Numbered from the stretch's first letter, positions 6,098-13,986 are shown. The stretch: 22,959 nt of DNA from Streptomyces novaecaesareae (GCF_000716875.1 NZ_JNWQ01000100.1:1-22959); one strand, 5' to 3'. Notes: a model not told the origin generated them from the letters alone. A program made the numbers and translations.

Positions 6098-7153
6098 ATG
6101 GACAGACCATCAGCTTGTCAGATTAACGGGGGTTTGAGGGGGAGTCAGAAGCGCCGGGGCGGTGCACGGACCGGCCTGCTGGCCGCCGTCTGCCTCTCCG
6201 CCGTGGTCGCCGGCTGCGCCGCTCCGGCCGGCCCCGCCGGCTCGAAGGCAGCCCCGGCCAAGGCGGAGCCGGCCCGCACGGCCGCGGCCCCCGCCGCCGA
6301 GGCCGCCGCGGCGCCGGGAGTCGCCGTCGAGGCCGCCGACCGCGGCGCGGGCCGGGTACCCGCCGCGCCGCCGCTGCTGCCCGGCCTGGCCCGGCAGGAG
6401 GAGGAGACCAGCAGCGAGGCGGTCGCCCGCCAGGAGGCGAACGTCAGGGCCGTCCTGGAGACCGCCCAGCGGTGGGGCCTGGAGGCCCCTCCGCTGAAGG
6501 CCCCGCCGCGCCCGGCGACCAGGGCCCAGCTCACCCCCGTGCAGGGCGTCAAGCTCGCCGAAGGCCGCCCGCCCGTGGTCTACCGGGTGCCGACCGACGA
6601 CAAGGTGGTCTTCCTGACCGTCGACGACGGTGCCGAGAAGGACCCGGCGTTCTCCCGGATGGCCGAGGAACTGGGCATCCCGCTCAGCGCCTTCGTGTCC
6701 GACTACCTCGTCCGCGAGAACTACGGGTACTTCCGCGACATGCACGCCCAGGGCGTGGAGATCAACAACCACACGATCAACCACCGCAACCTGAAGGTCC
6801 TGGACTACGAGACCCAGCGCCAGGAGATCTGCAACCAGCAGGACCAGCTGGAGCAGCAGATCGGCGTCCGCCCCCGGCTGTTCCGGCCGCCGTACGGCGA
6901 GTACAACGACGACACGCTGCGCGCGGCGGCCTCCTGCGGGGTGCAGGCGGTGCCGCTGTGGAACGAGGAGGCCTTCCCGGACCACATGGAGTGGCGCTAC
7001 GACGACCGGCAGCTGCACCCGGGCGACATCATCCTCACCCACTTCCGGGGCCCCGACATCTGGAAGGCGACCATGCCGGACCTGCTGCGCAAGGTCGTCA
7101 ACGACGTCACCGCCGCCGGCTATGCCCTGGGGCGGCTGGACGACTACCTGTAG
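6098..7153 (+). CDS. Lipoprotein polysaccharide deacetylase (NodB domain)
   Basis: This 351-residue protein is predicted to remove N- or O-acetyl groups from a cell-wall or capsule polysaccharide outside the membrane. The signal peptide ends in a lipobox VAGC with Cys40 for lipidation. An Ala/Pro-rich spacer follows, then a NodB domain (about 165-350). Its motifs are TVDDG (D176, D177), the metal-binding H225-T-I-N-H229, RPPYGEYN, and ILTHF with the final catalytic His. Motif 1 usually reads TFDDG, so Val replaces Phe, but the catalytic and metal Asp are kept. The ATG at 6098 has GGGGGA at 6081-6086; a TTG at 6134 is an alternative that would shorten only the signal peptide. It stands alone on its strand. 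Confidence 0.87.
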   Translation: MDRPSACQINGGLRGSQKRRGGARTGLLAAVCLSAVVAGCAAPAGPAGSKAAPAKAEPARTAAAPAAEAAAAPGVAVEAADRGAGRVPAAPPLLPGLARQEEETSSEAVARQEANVRAVLETAQRWGLEAPPLKAPPRPATRAQLTPVQGVKLAEGRPPVVYRVPTDDKVVFLTVDDGAEKDPAFSRMAEELGIPLSAFVSDYLVRENYGYFRDMHAQGVEINNHTINHRNLKVLDYETQRQEICNQQDQLEQQIGVRPRLFRPPYGEYNDDTLRAAASCGVQAVPLWNEEAFPDHMEWRYDDRQLHPGDIILTHFRGPDIWKATMPDLLRKVVNDVTAAGYALGRLDDYL

Positions 7154-7157
7154 GTCT

Positions 7158-7171
7158 GCCCCCCGGGGGGC
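7158..7171. terminator. G/C palindrome between convergent genes
   Basis: A 14-bp palindrome, G-C6-G6-C, fills most of the 23 bp between the stop codons of the deacetylase and the YchJ-like gene. It has no loop or U-tract, so a terminator role is only suggested by position. Confidence 0.25.
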
Positions 7172-7176
7172 GAGCC

Positions 7177-7608
7177 TCAGCCGAGCGAGAGGGCGTCGAG
7201 GTACACCCAGGCGCCCTCGTGCCGCACGAAGCGGCTGTGCTCGGTGAGCACGCCCTCCTCGCGGCCCTCCGTCCAGTACGCCCGGAACGCGACCGTGCCC
7301 TCCGCGTGGAACGCGCCGCCCTCGCTGGTGGAGACCACCTCCAGCCGGGTCCAGCGCAGCGCCGGGTCGAAGTCGACCTCGGCGGGCCGGGTGTCCGGGT
7401 GCCAGGTGCGCAGCAGGTACGCCTCGTCCTGCGCGGCGAAGGCGCTGAACCGGGAGCGCATCAGGGACTCGGCGGTGCCGGCCGCCGCCTGGCCGCGGTG
7501 CAGCCGGCCGCAGCAGTCGCCGTAGGCGGCGGGCAGGCCGCACGGGCAGGGGGAGGAGGGCAGCAGTCGGGGAGCGGCGGTGCGGGGCGCGGAAGGACGT
7601 CGGGACAT
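7177..7608 (-). CDS. YchJ/UPF0225 family protein with SEC-C-like zinc motif
   Basis: The 143-residue protein starts with a short basic tail, then SPCPCGLPAAYGDCCGRLHRG, a SEC-C-like zinc site (C21, C23, C32, C33), followed by the YchJ middle domain with ESLMRSRFSAFAAQDEAYLLRTWHP and a C-terminal beta region (FRAYW...LTEHSRFVRHEGAWVYLD). That order and length are typical of UPF0225. The biochemical role of this family is not established. ATG 7608 is chosen because residues further upstream would be read from a 29-bp tandem repeat. It converges with the deacetylase. Confidence 0.85.
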   Translation of the reverse strand: MSRRPSAPRTAAPRLLPSSPCPCGLPAAYGDCCGRLHRGQAAAGTAESLMRSRFSAFAAQDEAYLLRTWHPDTRPAEVDFDPALRWTRLEVVSTSEGGAFHAEGTVAFRAYWTEGREEGVLTEHSRFVRHEGAWVYLDALSLG

Positions 7609-7628
7609 GCGTCCATTCTCCCCCACCC

Positions 7629-7707
7629 CGGGCGGCTCCCACCCGCCCGGGGTCCGGCGGGCGGCTCCCACCCGCCTGGGGTCCGGCGGGCGGCTCCCAC
7701 CCGCCCG
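7629..7707. repeat. 29-bp tandem repeat, 2.7 copies
   Basis: Units run 7629-7657, 7658-7686 (one C/T change) and a partial 7687-7707. Each contains GGGCGGCTCCCACCCGCC, itself an imperfect inverted repeat. The array fills the gap between two minus-strand genes, immediately upstream of the YchJ-like start. Confidence 0.85.
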
Positions 7708-7722
7708 CCGGACCCGTCCGCC

Positions 7723-8379
7723 TCACGCGGGGCGGCGGAAGGAGTAGTTGAACTCGGCGTCGCCGAAGTGCCGCATCATCCGCAGCCAGAACGGCATCAG
7801 CATCTCCATCGCCCGGGCGGCCGATACGTCCCCGAGGTCGATGATCCACTCGGCCGGCCAGCCGAACTCGCCGAGCAGCGCGACGGCCTCGGCCTTGGCG
7901 CCCGCGTCGTTCCCGGCGACGAAGAGGTTGTGCTCGCCGGTCAGTCGGCCCGGCTCCACCATCAGATCGCAGTTGAGGGTGTTGAGCGCCTTCACCACCC
8001 GGGCCTCGGGGAACTCGCGCTGGATCCGCTCGCCGACGCTGTCGGTGTTCACCGGGTCGAGGGTCACCTGGCCGTCCGGGGCGAACACCAGCGGGTTGGA
8101 GACGTCGATCAGCAGCTTCCCCGCGAGGTGCTCCGCCCCGGCGGCCCGCAGCGCCTCCAGCGCGACCGTCCCGCCGGTGGCGTTCAGCACCACGTCGCCG
8201 AAGGCGGCCGCCTCGGCGAAGGTCCCGGCGTGGGCGCCGGGGCCGGACTGCCCGGCCCAGGCCGACCCCTTCTCGTTGTCCTTGCGCCGGGAGCCCAGCG
8301 TCACCTCGTGGCCGAGCGAGACCAGCTTGCTCCCCAGCGTCTGCCCGACCATGCCCGTGCCGATGATTCCGATCCGCAC
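7723..8379 (-). CDS. NADPH-dependent F420 reductase-like oxidoreductase
   Basis: This 218-residue protein opens with a Rossmann fold, MRIGIIGTGMVGQTLGSKL, and continues with VTLGSRR, a phosphate-binding region typical of NADP users in the F420-dependent NADP reductase family. Later parts (DVVLNATGG, LLIDVSNPL, VVKALNTLNC, LFVAGND) follow the same family. It may move hydride between NADPH and F420, or be one of the many relatives with other roles. The GTG start at 8379 has a GGGGA about 5 nt before it. The length is normal. It lies downstream of the monooxygenase on the same strand with a 130-bp gap, so co-transcription is possible but not shown. Confidence 0.8.
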   Translation of the reverse strand: MRIGIIGTGMVGQTLGSKLVSLGHEVTLGSRRKDNEKGSAWAGQSGPGAHAGTFAEAAAFGDVVLNATGGTVALEALRAAGAEHLAGKLLIDVSNPLVFAPDGQVTLDPVNTDSVGERIQREFPEARVVKALNTLNCDLMVEPGRLTGEHNLFVAGNDAGAKAEAVALLGEFGWPAEWIIDLGDVSAARAMEMLMPFWLRMMRHFGDAEFNYSFRRPA

Positions 8380-8509
8380 CGTTTCCCCGTCTCGTCAGGT
8401 GGCGGCCCGCCCGGCCGGACGTGCCGGCGACGACCATAGTTGACCGGGCGTCAGGTGTGACGGAACCGGCGGATCGCCACGGGTGGTCGGTCCGTCCGGG
8501 TGTGCGTGC

Positions 8510-10048
8510 TCAGGCGTGGGCGTCGCCGAACCAGGCCTGCAGCGCCCGGGTGAGGCCGTCCGGGTCCGGCTCGCCGACGGCCGAGGCCCAGGCGACGTAC
8601 CCGTCCGGGCGCAGCAGCAGGGCGCCGGCCGGGGGCTCGGCGCAGTCGGCGGCCACGGCGTCCACCCGGTCCTGCCAGCCCGCCGCGCGGTCCGCGTGCT
8701 CCCCGCCGGTGAGGTCGAGCAGCAACGGGCGCCCGCTGCGGGTGAGTTCGGCGAGTCGGACGGGCCCGGCGGCGGTGGTGAGCGCGAGGTCCGGCGCGAA
8801 GCGCCCGGCGAGCGGGTGCGGGCAGTCGGTGTCGTAGCGGATGTCGCTGCCCGCCATCAGCGCGGCGATCCGCCCGAGGTTGTCCTCGTACGAGAGCAGT
8901 TCGCCGAACAGGGCGCGCAGGGCCGTGGTTTCGGGGCCGGGGGCCATCAGGGCGAGTTGGGCCTGCGAGTGCATGAAGACCCGCTCGCCGATCGGGTGCC
9001 GTTCGCGGTGGTAGCTGTCCAGGAGGCCGGGCGGGGCCCACCCCCGCACTTCGGCGGCGAGCTTCCAGCCGAGGTTGGCGGCGTCCTGCAGGCCGAGGTT
9101 GAGGCCCGGGCCGCCGGTCGCGGCGTGCACGTGCGCGGCGTCGCCGACCAGCAGGACGCGGCCCTGGCGGTAGCGCTCGGCGAGCCGGGTGTTGTGGCCG
9201 GCCTGGCGGCGCGGGGTGAAGGGGCCGGCCGTACGGGCCGGGGCGAGGGTCAGGTCGGCGCCGGTCACCCGGTGGATGCTGGCGCGCAGCTCGTCCAGGG
9301 TGAGCGGGGTTTCCTCGTCGACCGGCGGGCCGCCCCACTCCATGGTGGCGACCATGGCGGCGTCCGGGCTGAAGGGCGCGAGTACGAACACGCCGTGCTC
9401 GGTGCGGGTGTGGGTGAACGGGCGGAACGGGATCGGGCAGCCGGGCAGCAGGACGTCGCCGCTCTCGGTGACCCGGGCGCCCTCGGGCGGCAGCACGTGG
9501 GCGATCCGCGAGACCGGGTCGGGCGAGGTGACGCCGGGGAAGCCGATCCCGGCGAGCTTGCGGACGGTGCTGCGGCCGCCGTCCGCGCCGACCAGGTAGC
9601 GGGCGCGCAACCGGCCCTCGCCGTCGGGGCCCTGGTAGTCGACCGTCACCCCGGACGGGTCCTGGCTGAACCCGGTGACCTCGCAGCCGCGGCGCACGGT
9701 GACGCCCAGTTCGCGGGCGCGCTCCTCCAGGACCTCCTCGATCCGGTGCTGGGGCACGGGCACGGCGTGCAGCGGGTTCCGGTCGAGCCGGTGCAGTTCC
9801 AGCGGGAAGGCGCCGAACACGAAGCGCGGCACGGGCTGCGGCGCGCCCGGGAGGCCGCTGATCGGCTGGTGGAGGCCGCGGTGGTCGAGCAGCCGGATCA
9901 CCTGGCCGACCAGCCCGTTGGCCTTCTGCGCGCCCGAGCGCGCGGGCAGCCGGTCCAGGACCTCCGGTCGGACTCCGGCCAGCGCCAGTTCGCAGGCAAG
10001 GAACAGCCCGACCGGGCCGGCGCCCACGATGACGACATCATTGGTCAT
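8510..10048 (-). CDS. FAD-dependent aromatic monooxygenase (class A)
   Basis: The 512-residue protein is a PheA/TfdB- or polyketide-hydroxylase-type flavoprotein, expected to hydroxylate an aromatic substrate using FAD, NAD(P)H and O2. Signatures are the dinucleotide motif VVIVGAGPVGLFLA (G9, G11, G14), the DG motif YLVGADGGRSTVRKLAG and the GD motif VLLVGDAAHVHAATGGPGLNLGLQDA. The C-terminal 110 residues match the thioredoxin-like tail of this class. The ATG has GAGGGGG about 7 nt upstream. It begins 27 bp after the TetR stop on the same strand, so the two form an operon. The pairing suggests induction by its own substrate, either catabolism or drug inactivation of an aromatic or polyketide compound. 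Confidence 0.88.
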   Translation of the reverse strand: MTNDVVIVGAGPVGLFLACELALAGVRPEVLDRLPARSGAQKANGLVGQVIRLLDHRGLHQPISGLPGAPQPVPRFVFGAFPLELHRLDRNPLHAVPVPQHRIEEVLEERARELGVTVRRGCEVTGFSQDPSGVTVDYQGPDGEGRLRARYLVGADGGRSTVRKLAGIGFPGVTSPDPVSRIAHVLPPEGARVTESGDVLLPGCPIPFRPFTHTRTEHGVFVLAPFSPDAAMVATMEWGGPPVDEETPLTLDELRASIHRVTGADLTLAPARTAGPFTPRRQAGHNTRLAERYRQGRVLLVGDAAHVHAATGGPGLNLGLQDAANLGWKLAAEVRGWAPPGLLDSYHRERHPIGERVFMHSQAQLALMAPGPETTALRALFGELLSYEDNLGRIAALMAGSDIRYDTDCPHPLAGRFAPDLALTTAAGPVRLAELTRSGRPLLLDLTGGEHADRAAGWQDRVDAVAADCAEPPAGALLLRPDGYVAWASAVGEPDPDGLTRALQAWFGDAHA

Positions 10049-10075
10049 TCCACATCCCCCTCGGATGAAGCGAGT

Positions 10076-10690
10076 TCACATGGCTGACGGATCGGGCAGC
10101 CCGGCCGCGAGCTGTCGGAGCGCCTCGCCGAGCAGCGGCTGGAACGGCACCACCGGGTCGGCCGCCAGGTAGTGCTCGTTGGCGACCTGCAACGCGGAGA
10201 GCGCGGCCGAGGCGACCAGCTTCGGGTAGAGGTCCCGGTCGGCGTCGGTCCCGGTCCGGGCGGCGACCGCCGCCGCCAGCTCGGCCCGGATCGTCGCGCC
10301 GCCGCGGGTCAGCTCGGCCTGGAGCGACGGCTCGCGCAGCAGCAGACGTATGGCGGTGATCCACCTCGGGTCGGGCTCCTCGGCCGCGCCGTCGTACGGT
10401 GCGGCGAGGGCCCGGGTCAGCGCCTCCCACAGCGGCTCCTCCGCGGGGCGGGCCCGCAGCGCGGCGGCGGCCTGCAGGACCCGGTCGCGGTGCCGGAAGA
10501 CGATCGCCTCGGCCTTGCTGGAGAAGTAGTTGTTGTACGTGCGCGGGGACACCCCGGCCGCGGCCGCGATGTCCTCCACCCGGACGTTCTCCAGCCCCCG
10601 TTCCGCGGCCAGGCGCAGCGCGGCCCAGCTCAGTGCCTCCCGCGTCGCGGCCTTCTTCCGTTCCCGCAGACCGGGCCGATCCGTCGTCAT
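10076..10690 (-). CDS. TetR family transcriptional regulator
   Basis: The 204-residue protein has a TetR N-terminal DNA-binding domain (about 8-70): KKAATREALSWAALRLAAERG, then the helix-turn-helix VEDIAAAAGVSPRTYNNYFSSKAEAI. The C-terminal ligand domain is variable, as usual. It precedes the flavin monooxygenase on the same strand and probably represses both itself and that gene until a ligand binds. Two tandem palindromes lie 24-53 bp upstream of its start. ATG 10690 is chosen because translation upstream is not family-like; no strong ribosome site is seen. Confidence 0.88.
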   Translation of the reverse strand: MTTDRPGLRERKKAATREALSWAALRLAAERGLENVRVEDIAAAAGVSPRTYNNYFSSKAEAIVFRHRDRVLQAAAALRARPAEEPLWEALTRALAAPYDGAAEEPDPRWITAIRLLLREPSLQAELTRGGATIRAELAAAVAARTGTDADRDLYPKLVASAALSALQVANEHYLAADPVVPFQPLLGEALRQLAAGLPDPSAM

Positions 10691-10713
10691 GGCCACCACT
10701 GTCGCGCAAAAAG

Positions 10714-10743
10714 TGCGTGGCACGCAAGAGTGCGCGGCACGCA
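10714..10743. promoter_or_regulatory. Tandem palindromic operator candidate for the TetR regulator
   Basis: Two 13-bp palindromes, TGCGTG-G-CACGCA (10714-10726, perfect) and TGCGCG-G-CACGCA (10731-10743, one arm mismatch), repeat with a 17-bp period. Arm length and position just upstream of the TetR start fit a TetR operator bound by two dimers. Both the TetR operon and the divergent small gene could be affected. Confidence 0.65.
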
Positions 10744-10894
10744 AGTTTTTTCGGGCATACGGGGCGGTGGCGAGCCGCCTGCCGCCTGCGGTTCGTCGCT
10801 GGTAGTAGTTGCCTGCTCGCGCAGCGAACTCGCGCGGGGGCCCGTCCCCGCAGGTATTGCGACGGGACGACCCGACAGGACACGAGGAGCGGTC

Positions 10895-11296
10895 ATGGGT
10901 GGCAGACAGCGTCCGCCGAGAACGCGGAACCCCCGCCGGGGACGGCCGGACGGGGGCGGCTCCCGGGCCGGCTCCCGGGTGGAGTTCGCCCGGATCGAGG
11001 GCTTCCTGGCCTGGGAGGCGGAGGTCGCGGCGGCCGAGCGGGACGCCCGGGCCTTCGCCGGACAGTTCCCCTGGCTGCCGGCGGCGGAGCGGGAGAGCCT
11101 CGAACAGGCCTACACCGCCGACCGGTTGCGCTACGCCGAGGAGGTCGTGGACCGTGCCGTCGAGCGCTGCCGCCGACTGGCCGCCCGCTACCGCGGCGAG
11201 TGCCGCCGGATCTGCACCCGCTGGGCGGCGCTCTGCCTCTCCGTCACCCTGGCGGCGGCGCTGTTCGCCGTCGTCCCGGCGGCCCTGCGGAGCTGA
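10895..11296 (+). CDS. Small tail-anchored membrane protein, unknown function
   Basis: The 133-residue protein has a basic N-terminus (MGGRQRPPRTRNPRRGRP), a central charged, helix-rich segment (about 30-105, including ERESLEQAYTADRLRYAEEVVDRAVERCRRL) that could form a coiled coil, and one hydrophobic C-terminal helix (about 110-130). This topology fits a tail-anchored protein with the bulk in the cytoplasm. The ATG follows GAGGAG (10884-10889) with 5 nt spacing. It is divergent from the TetR gene and convergent with qcrB. I do not recognise a family. Because it sits beside qcrB, a link to respiration is possible but unsupported. Confidence 0.72.
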   Translation: MGGRQRPPRTRNPRRGRPDGGGSRAGSRVEFARIEGFLAWEAEVAAAERDARAFAGQFPWLPAAERESLEQAYTADRLRYAEEVVDRAVERCRRLAARYRGECRRICTRWAALCLSVTLAAALFAVVPAALRS

Positions 11297-11320
11297 GCCC
11301 GCGGAGGTCGGGTCAAGGCT

Positions 11321-11358
11321 GAGGGCCCGCCGTGCCGTTGCCGGCGCGGCGGGCCCTC
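11321..11358. terminator. Bidirectional terminator-like hairpin
   Basis: GAGGGCCCGCCG (11321-11332) and CGGCGGGCCCTC (11347-11358) form a perfect 12-bp stem with a 14-nt loop, between the convergent stops of the small membrane gene (11296) and qcrB (11377). There is no U-tract, as is usual in high-GC actinomycetes. Confidence 0.75.
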
Positions 11359-11376
11359 GTCGTGCCCGGAGCGGGA

Positions 11377-13032
11377 TCAGTGGTGGCCGTGGCCGCTGGT
11401 GACCTCGGTGTGCTCCTCCGCGGTGGGCTTGGCGATCTGGCTGTACTGGCCGTAGAAGCCGCGGGACAGCTTGACCCGTGCGCGGGTCAGCAGTCCGGCC
11501 TTGCGGACCACGCCGTTCTCGTCCACCTCGGGCGGCAGTTCCGTCGGCTGCGGCTGGTCGTGCGCCGTGAGGGTGTGGAGCCGGGCCTGCGGCAGCGATT
11601 CGTGGATCTCGATGAACTCGCCGTGCTGGAGCCGCTTGATGACGCCGGTCTCCCGGCCGTGCAGCACCTTCTCCTTGTCCCGGCGCTGGAGGCCCAGGCA
11701 CCACCGCTTGGTGATCACGAAGACGATCACCGGCAGGGCGAAGAAGCCGGCCCGCACCGCGTAGGTGATCGCGTTGATCGAGAGGTGGAAGTGGGTGGCC
11801 AGCAGGTCGTTGCCGCCGCCGGCCAGCAGGATCAGGTAGAGGCTCACCCAGGCCGCGCCGAAGGCCGTGCGGACCGGGGCGTTGCGCGGCCGGTCGGCGA
11901 AGTGGTGCTCGCCGCGGTCCCCGGTGACCCAGGCCTCCAGGAACGGCCAGCACCAGATGAGCAGCAGCACGGTCGGGAAGATCATCAGCGGGATGAACAC
12001 CCCGAGGTTCAGGGTGTGGCCGCCCCAGACGCTGATCTCCCAGCCGGGCATCACGCGGATCAGGCCCTCGGAGAAGCCCATGTACCAGTCCGGCTGGGCG
12101 TCCGTGGACACCTGGTCGGGCCGGTACGGGCCGTACGCCCAGATCGGGTTGACCGTGGCGATCGCCGACATCGCCGCGACCACGCCGAAGACCAGGAAGA
12201 AGAAGCCGCCCGCCTTGGCCATGTAGACCGGCATCAGGGGCATCCCGACCACGTTCTCGTTGGTCCGGCCGGGCCCGGCGAACTGGGTGTGCTTGTGGTA
12301 GAAGACCAGGATCAGGTGCGCCGCGAGCAGGCCCAGCATGATCCCCGGGATCAGCAGGATGTGGACGGTGAACAGCCGCGGGATGATGTCGGTGCCCGGG
12401 AACTCCCCGCCGAACATGAAGAACTGCAGGTAGGTGCCGACGATCGGGACGGCGAGGACCGCGCCCTCCATGAAGCGGATGCCGGTGCCGGAGAGCAGGT
12501 CGTCCGGCAGCGAGTAGCCCATGAACCCGTCGAACATGCCGAGGAACAGCAGCAGCGCGCCGAAGATCCAGTTGATCTCGCGGGGCTTGCGGAACGCGCC
12601 GGTGAAGAACACGCGCAGCATGTGCGTGAACATCGAGGCGATGAAGACGATCGCGGCCCAGTGGTGGATCTGGCGCATCAGGAGGCCGCCGCGCACCTCG
12701 AAGCTGATCCTGATCGTGGACGCGTAGGCCTCGGACATCGGGATGCCCTTGAGCGGGACGTAGGAGCCGTCGTAGACGACCTCGCCCATGCTCGGGTTGA
12801 AGAAGAGGGTCAGCCAGACGCCCGTCAGGATGATGATGACGAAGGTGTAGAGCGCGACCTCGCCCAGCATGAAGGACCAGTGGTCCGGGAAGATCTTGCG
12901 CAGATTGGACTTGGCCAAGGCGTAGATGCCGAGCCGGCCGTCGGTCCAGTCGGCCAGCGCCTCGACCTTGTTCGTGGGCTGGGCGCGCGTGCTGGTCACC
13001 GGTCCCGGCTGCGACTGCTGGTCGGTTCTCAC
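11377..13032 (-). CDS. qcrB: Cytochrome bc1 complex cytochrome b subunit, stand-alone copy
   Basis: The 551-residue membrane protein is the di-heme cytochrome b of the actinobacterial menaquinol-cytochrome c reductase. Heme ligands are visible as RQIHHWAA (H123/H124) with FTHMLRV (H137), and TVHILLIPG (H224) with AAHLILVFYHKH (H239). The quinol-site motif reads PDWY, the usual actinobacterial form. The long soluble C-terminus (about 425-551, with LQRRDKEKVLHGRE and HTLTAH) is characteristic and intact, ending in a His-rich GHGHH. The GTG start at 13032 has GGGGAG 6-7 nt before it. QcrB is normally the last gene of qcrC-qcrA-qcrB, but no qcrC or qcrA is here: upstream is 376 bp without a gene. 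It is therefore likely a second copy beside a complete cluster elsewhere. Confidence 0.93.
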   Translation of the reverse strand: MRTDQQSQPGPVTSTRAQPTNKVEALADWTDGRLGIYALAKSNLRKIFPDHWSFMLGEVALYTFVIIILTGVWLTLFFNPSMGEVVYDGSYVPLKGIPMSEAYASTIRISFEVRGGLLMRQIHHWAAIVFIASMFTHMLRVFFTGAFRKPREINWIFGALLLFLGMFDGFMGYSLPDDLLSGTGIRFMEGAVLAVPIVGTYLQFFMFGGEFPGTDIIPRLFTVHILLIPGIMLGLLAAHLILVFYHKHTQFAGPGRTNENVVGMPLMPVYMAKAGGFFFLVFGVVAAMSAIATVNPIWAYGPYRPDQVSTDAQPDWYMGFSEGLIRVMPGWEISVWGGHTLNLGVFIPLMIFPTVLLLIWCWPFLEAWVTGDRGEHHFADRPRNAPVRTAFGAAWVSLYLILLAGGGNDLLATHFHLSINAITYAVRAGFFALPVIVFVITKRWCLGLQRRDKEKVLHGRETGVIKRLQHGEFIEIHESLPQARLHTLTAHDQPQPTELPPEVDENGVVRKAGLLTRARVKLSRGFYGQYSQIAKPTAEEHTEVTSGHGHH

Positions 13033-13408
13033 GACGGGCTCCCCGGCGTCCTCGGCACGGCGTGCTGGAGACCCGCCGGCGGGAACCCCGGCCGGCGAAG
13101 TGTTGTGATCATGGGACCTCTCGATACGGGTCCGCCGGCCGGACCGGCGCGCGGACCGGGGCGGTTCGCTGGACCCGTTGCTCAGGGTGATGGGGCGCTT
13201 ACTCTGTCATGCTGTCGGCAGGGGCCCGACTGTGCACGTCCATCGGCCCGTCCGGCCGCTCGTGTCGGGCCGGACGGGGGCTCCTGACGCCCGATCGGCT
13301 GGCCGCCGGTCGGCCCAACGGCCGACGATGCTGCGGTCGGGTGCCGCTGAACCGTTTCGGCGCGCGCCGCGCCCGGGAGTCGCGCGACCCACGGCCTACG
13401 CTGCGCCA
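13033..13408. other. Intergenic region between qcrB and a small divergent gene
   Basis: These 376 bp carry no protein-like frame. They should hold the qcrB promoter (minus) and that of the small gene (plus). TTGTGATCA at about 13101-13109 resembles one half of a redox-repressor site, but the second half is missing. CCGTCCGGCC...GGCCGGACGG around 13250-13275 can form a stem. Confidence 0.4.
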
Positions 13409-13729
13409 ATGGTGGATCACCGTGAACTGTTCGAGGACGTCACCGAGGCCCTGGCCCGCGCCGGGTTCGACACCGCGCCGGGCCCCTCACCGCTGTGGAT
13501 CGGCCATCACCCCGAGGGCGTGGTGGTCGGCTGGACACCGGGCGCGGAGCCGGGCGGGCCGCCCACCCGGGAGGCGCGGGCGGCGCTGAGCGGCGCGGCC
13601 GCCCTCGTGCTGCGCGAGTGCGGCTACCTGGTCGACGAGACGGAGGCCGGTGATCTGCTGGTGCGCTCCGCCGAACCGGTGACGGTCCCGGCCGAGCCGG
13701 AGCCGGTGCCGGAGCAGTGGTGGGGGTGA
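13409..13729 (+). CDS. Small conserved-looking hypothetical protein
   Basis: The 106-residue acidic, soluble protein begins MVDHRELFEDVTEALARAGF and continues with LWIGHHPEGVVVGWTPG and a helical segment ending ECGYLVDETE, then a Pro/Glu-rich tail ending QWWG. I do not recognise the family. There is no ribosome site; instead TACGCT (13397-13402) lies 6 nt before ATG 13409, the normal -10 distance for a leaderless mRNA. GTG 13412 is the next codon and an alternative start. Codon use is typical of real genes here. Confidence 0.65.
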   Translation: MVDHRELFEDVTEALARAGFDTAPGPSPLWIGHHPEGVVVGWTPGAEPGGPPTREARAALSGAAALVLRECGYLVDETEAGDLLVRSAEPVTVPAEPEPVPEQWWG

Positions 13730-13837
13730 AGGGCCGCCCCCGCAGACCGCGCCGTCCCTGCCGACCGCGCTGACGCGCAGTTTTGGGGGACGCGTGGGGG
13801 TTCCCATACCGAACCCTTACCTGGGGCAGGGGTGCAG

Positions 13838-13872
13838 TTGACCAGCGCGGCTCTAAGGTTTGCCTAAGCTAA
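13838..13872 (+). promoter_or_regulatory. Promoter with DmdR/IdeR-type iron box for the efe operon
   Basis: TTGACC (13838-13843) is a good -35 box. The 19-bp stretch 13854-13872, TAAGGTTTGCCTAAGCTAA, matches the IdeR/DmdR consensus TTAGGTTAGGCTAACCTAA at 15 of 19 positions and covers the expected -10 region. An iron-loaded repressor of this family would block transcription, giving induction under iron limitation. Confidence 0.78.
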
Positions 13873-13873
13873 G

Positions 13874-13941
13874 CCGAAGCGCCCTGGACCACGACGTCCG
13901 GGGCGTTCGGCATGCCGTTCCACCGCCACCGCAGTGGAACG
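13874..13941 (+). other. Two strong stem-loops in the efe leader
   Basis: CCGAA-g-CGCCCTGGAC (13874-13889) pairs with GTCCGGGGCGTTCGG (13896-13910), a 15-bp stem with one bulge and one wobble. Next, CGTTCCAC (13916-13923) pairs with GTGGAACG (13934-13941). Both lie between the iron-box promoter and the ribosome site. They could end transcription from the upstream small gene or act as an attenuator or stabiliser. Confidence 0.5.
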
Positions 13942-13986
13942 AGGACAGGTGACAACCCGGGGCGGCCCGGGGGAGGAGCCCGCTGC

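Noticed and set aside
6110..8437. Very long minus-strand open frame of 775 codons
   Set aside because: It is antisense to, or out of frame with, four well-supported genes; its Arg/Gly/Pro-rich translation is typical of GC-rich shadow frames.
13101..13118. Rex-type redox operator upstream of qcrB
   Set aside because: Only one half-site (TTGTGA) is present; the complementary half is missing.
13178..13408. Longer start for the 106-residue hypothetical protein
   Set aside because: The added residues are Arg/Pro-rich noise, and a -10-like TACGCT fits a leaderless start at 13409.
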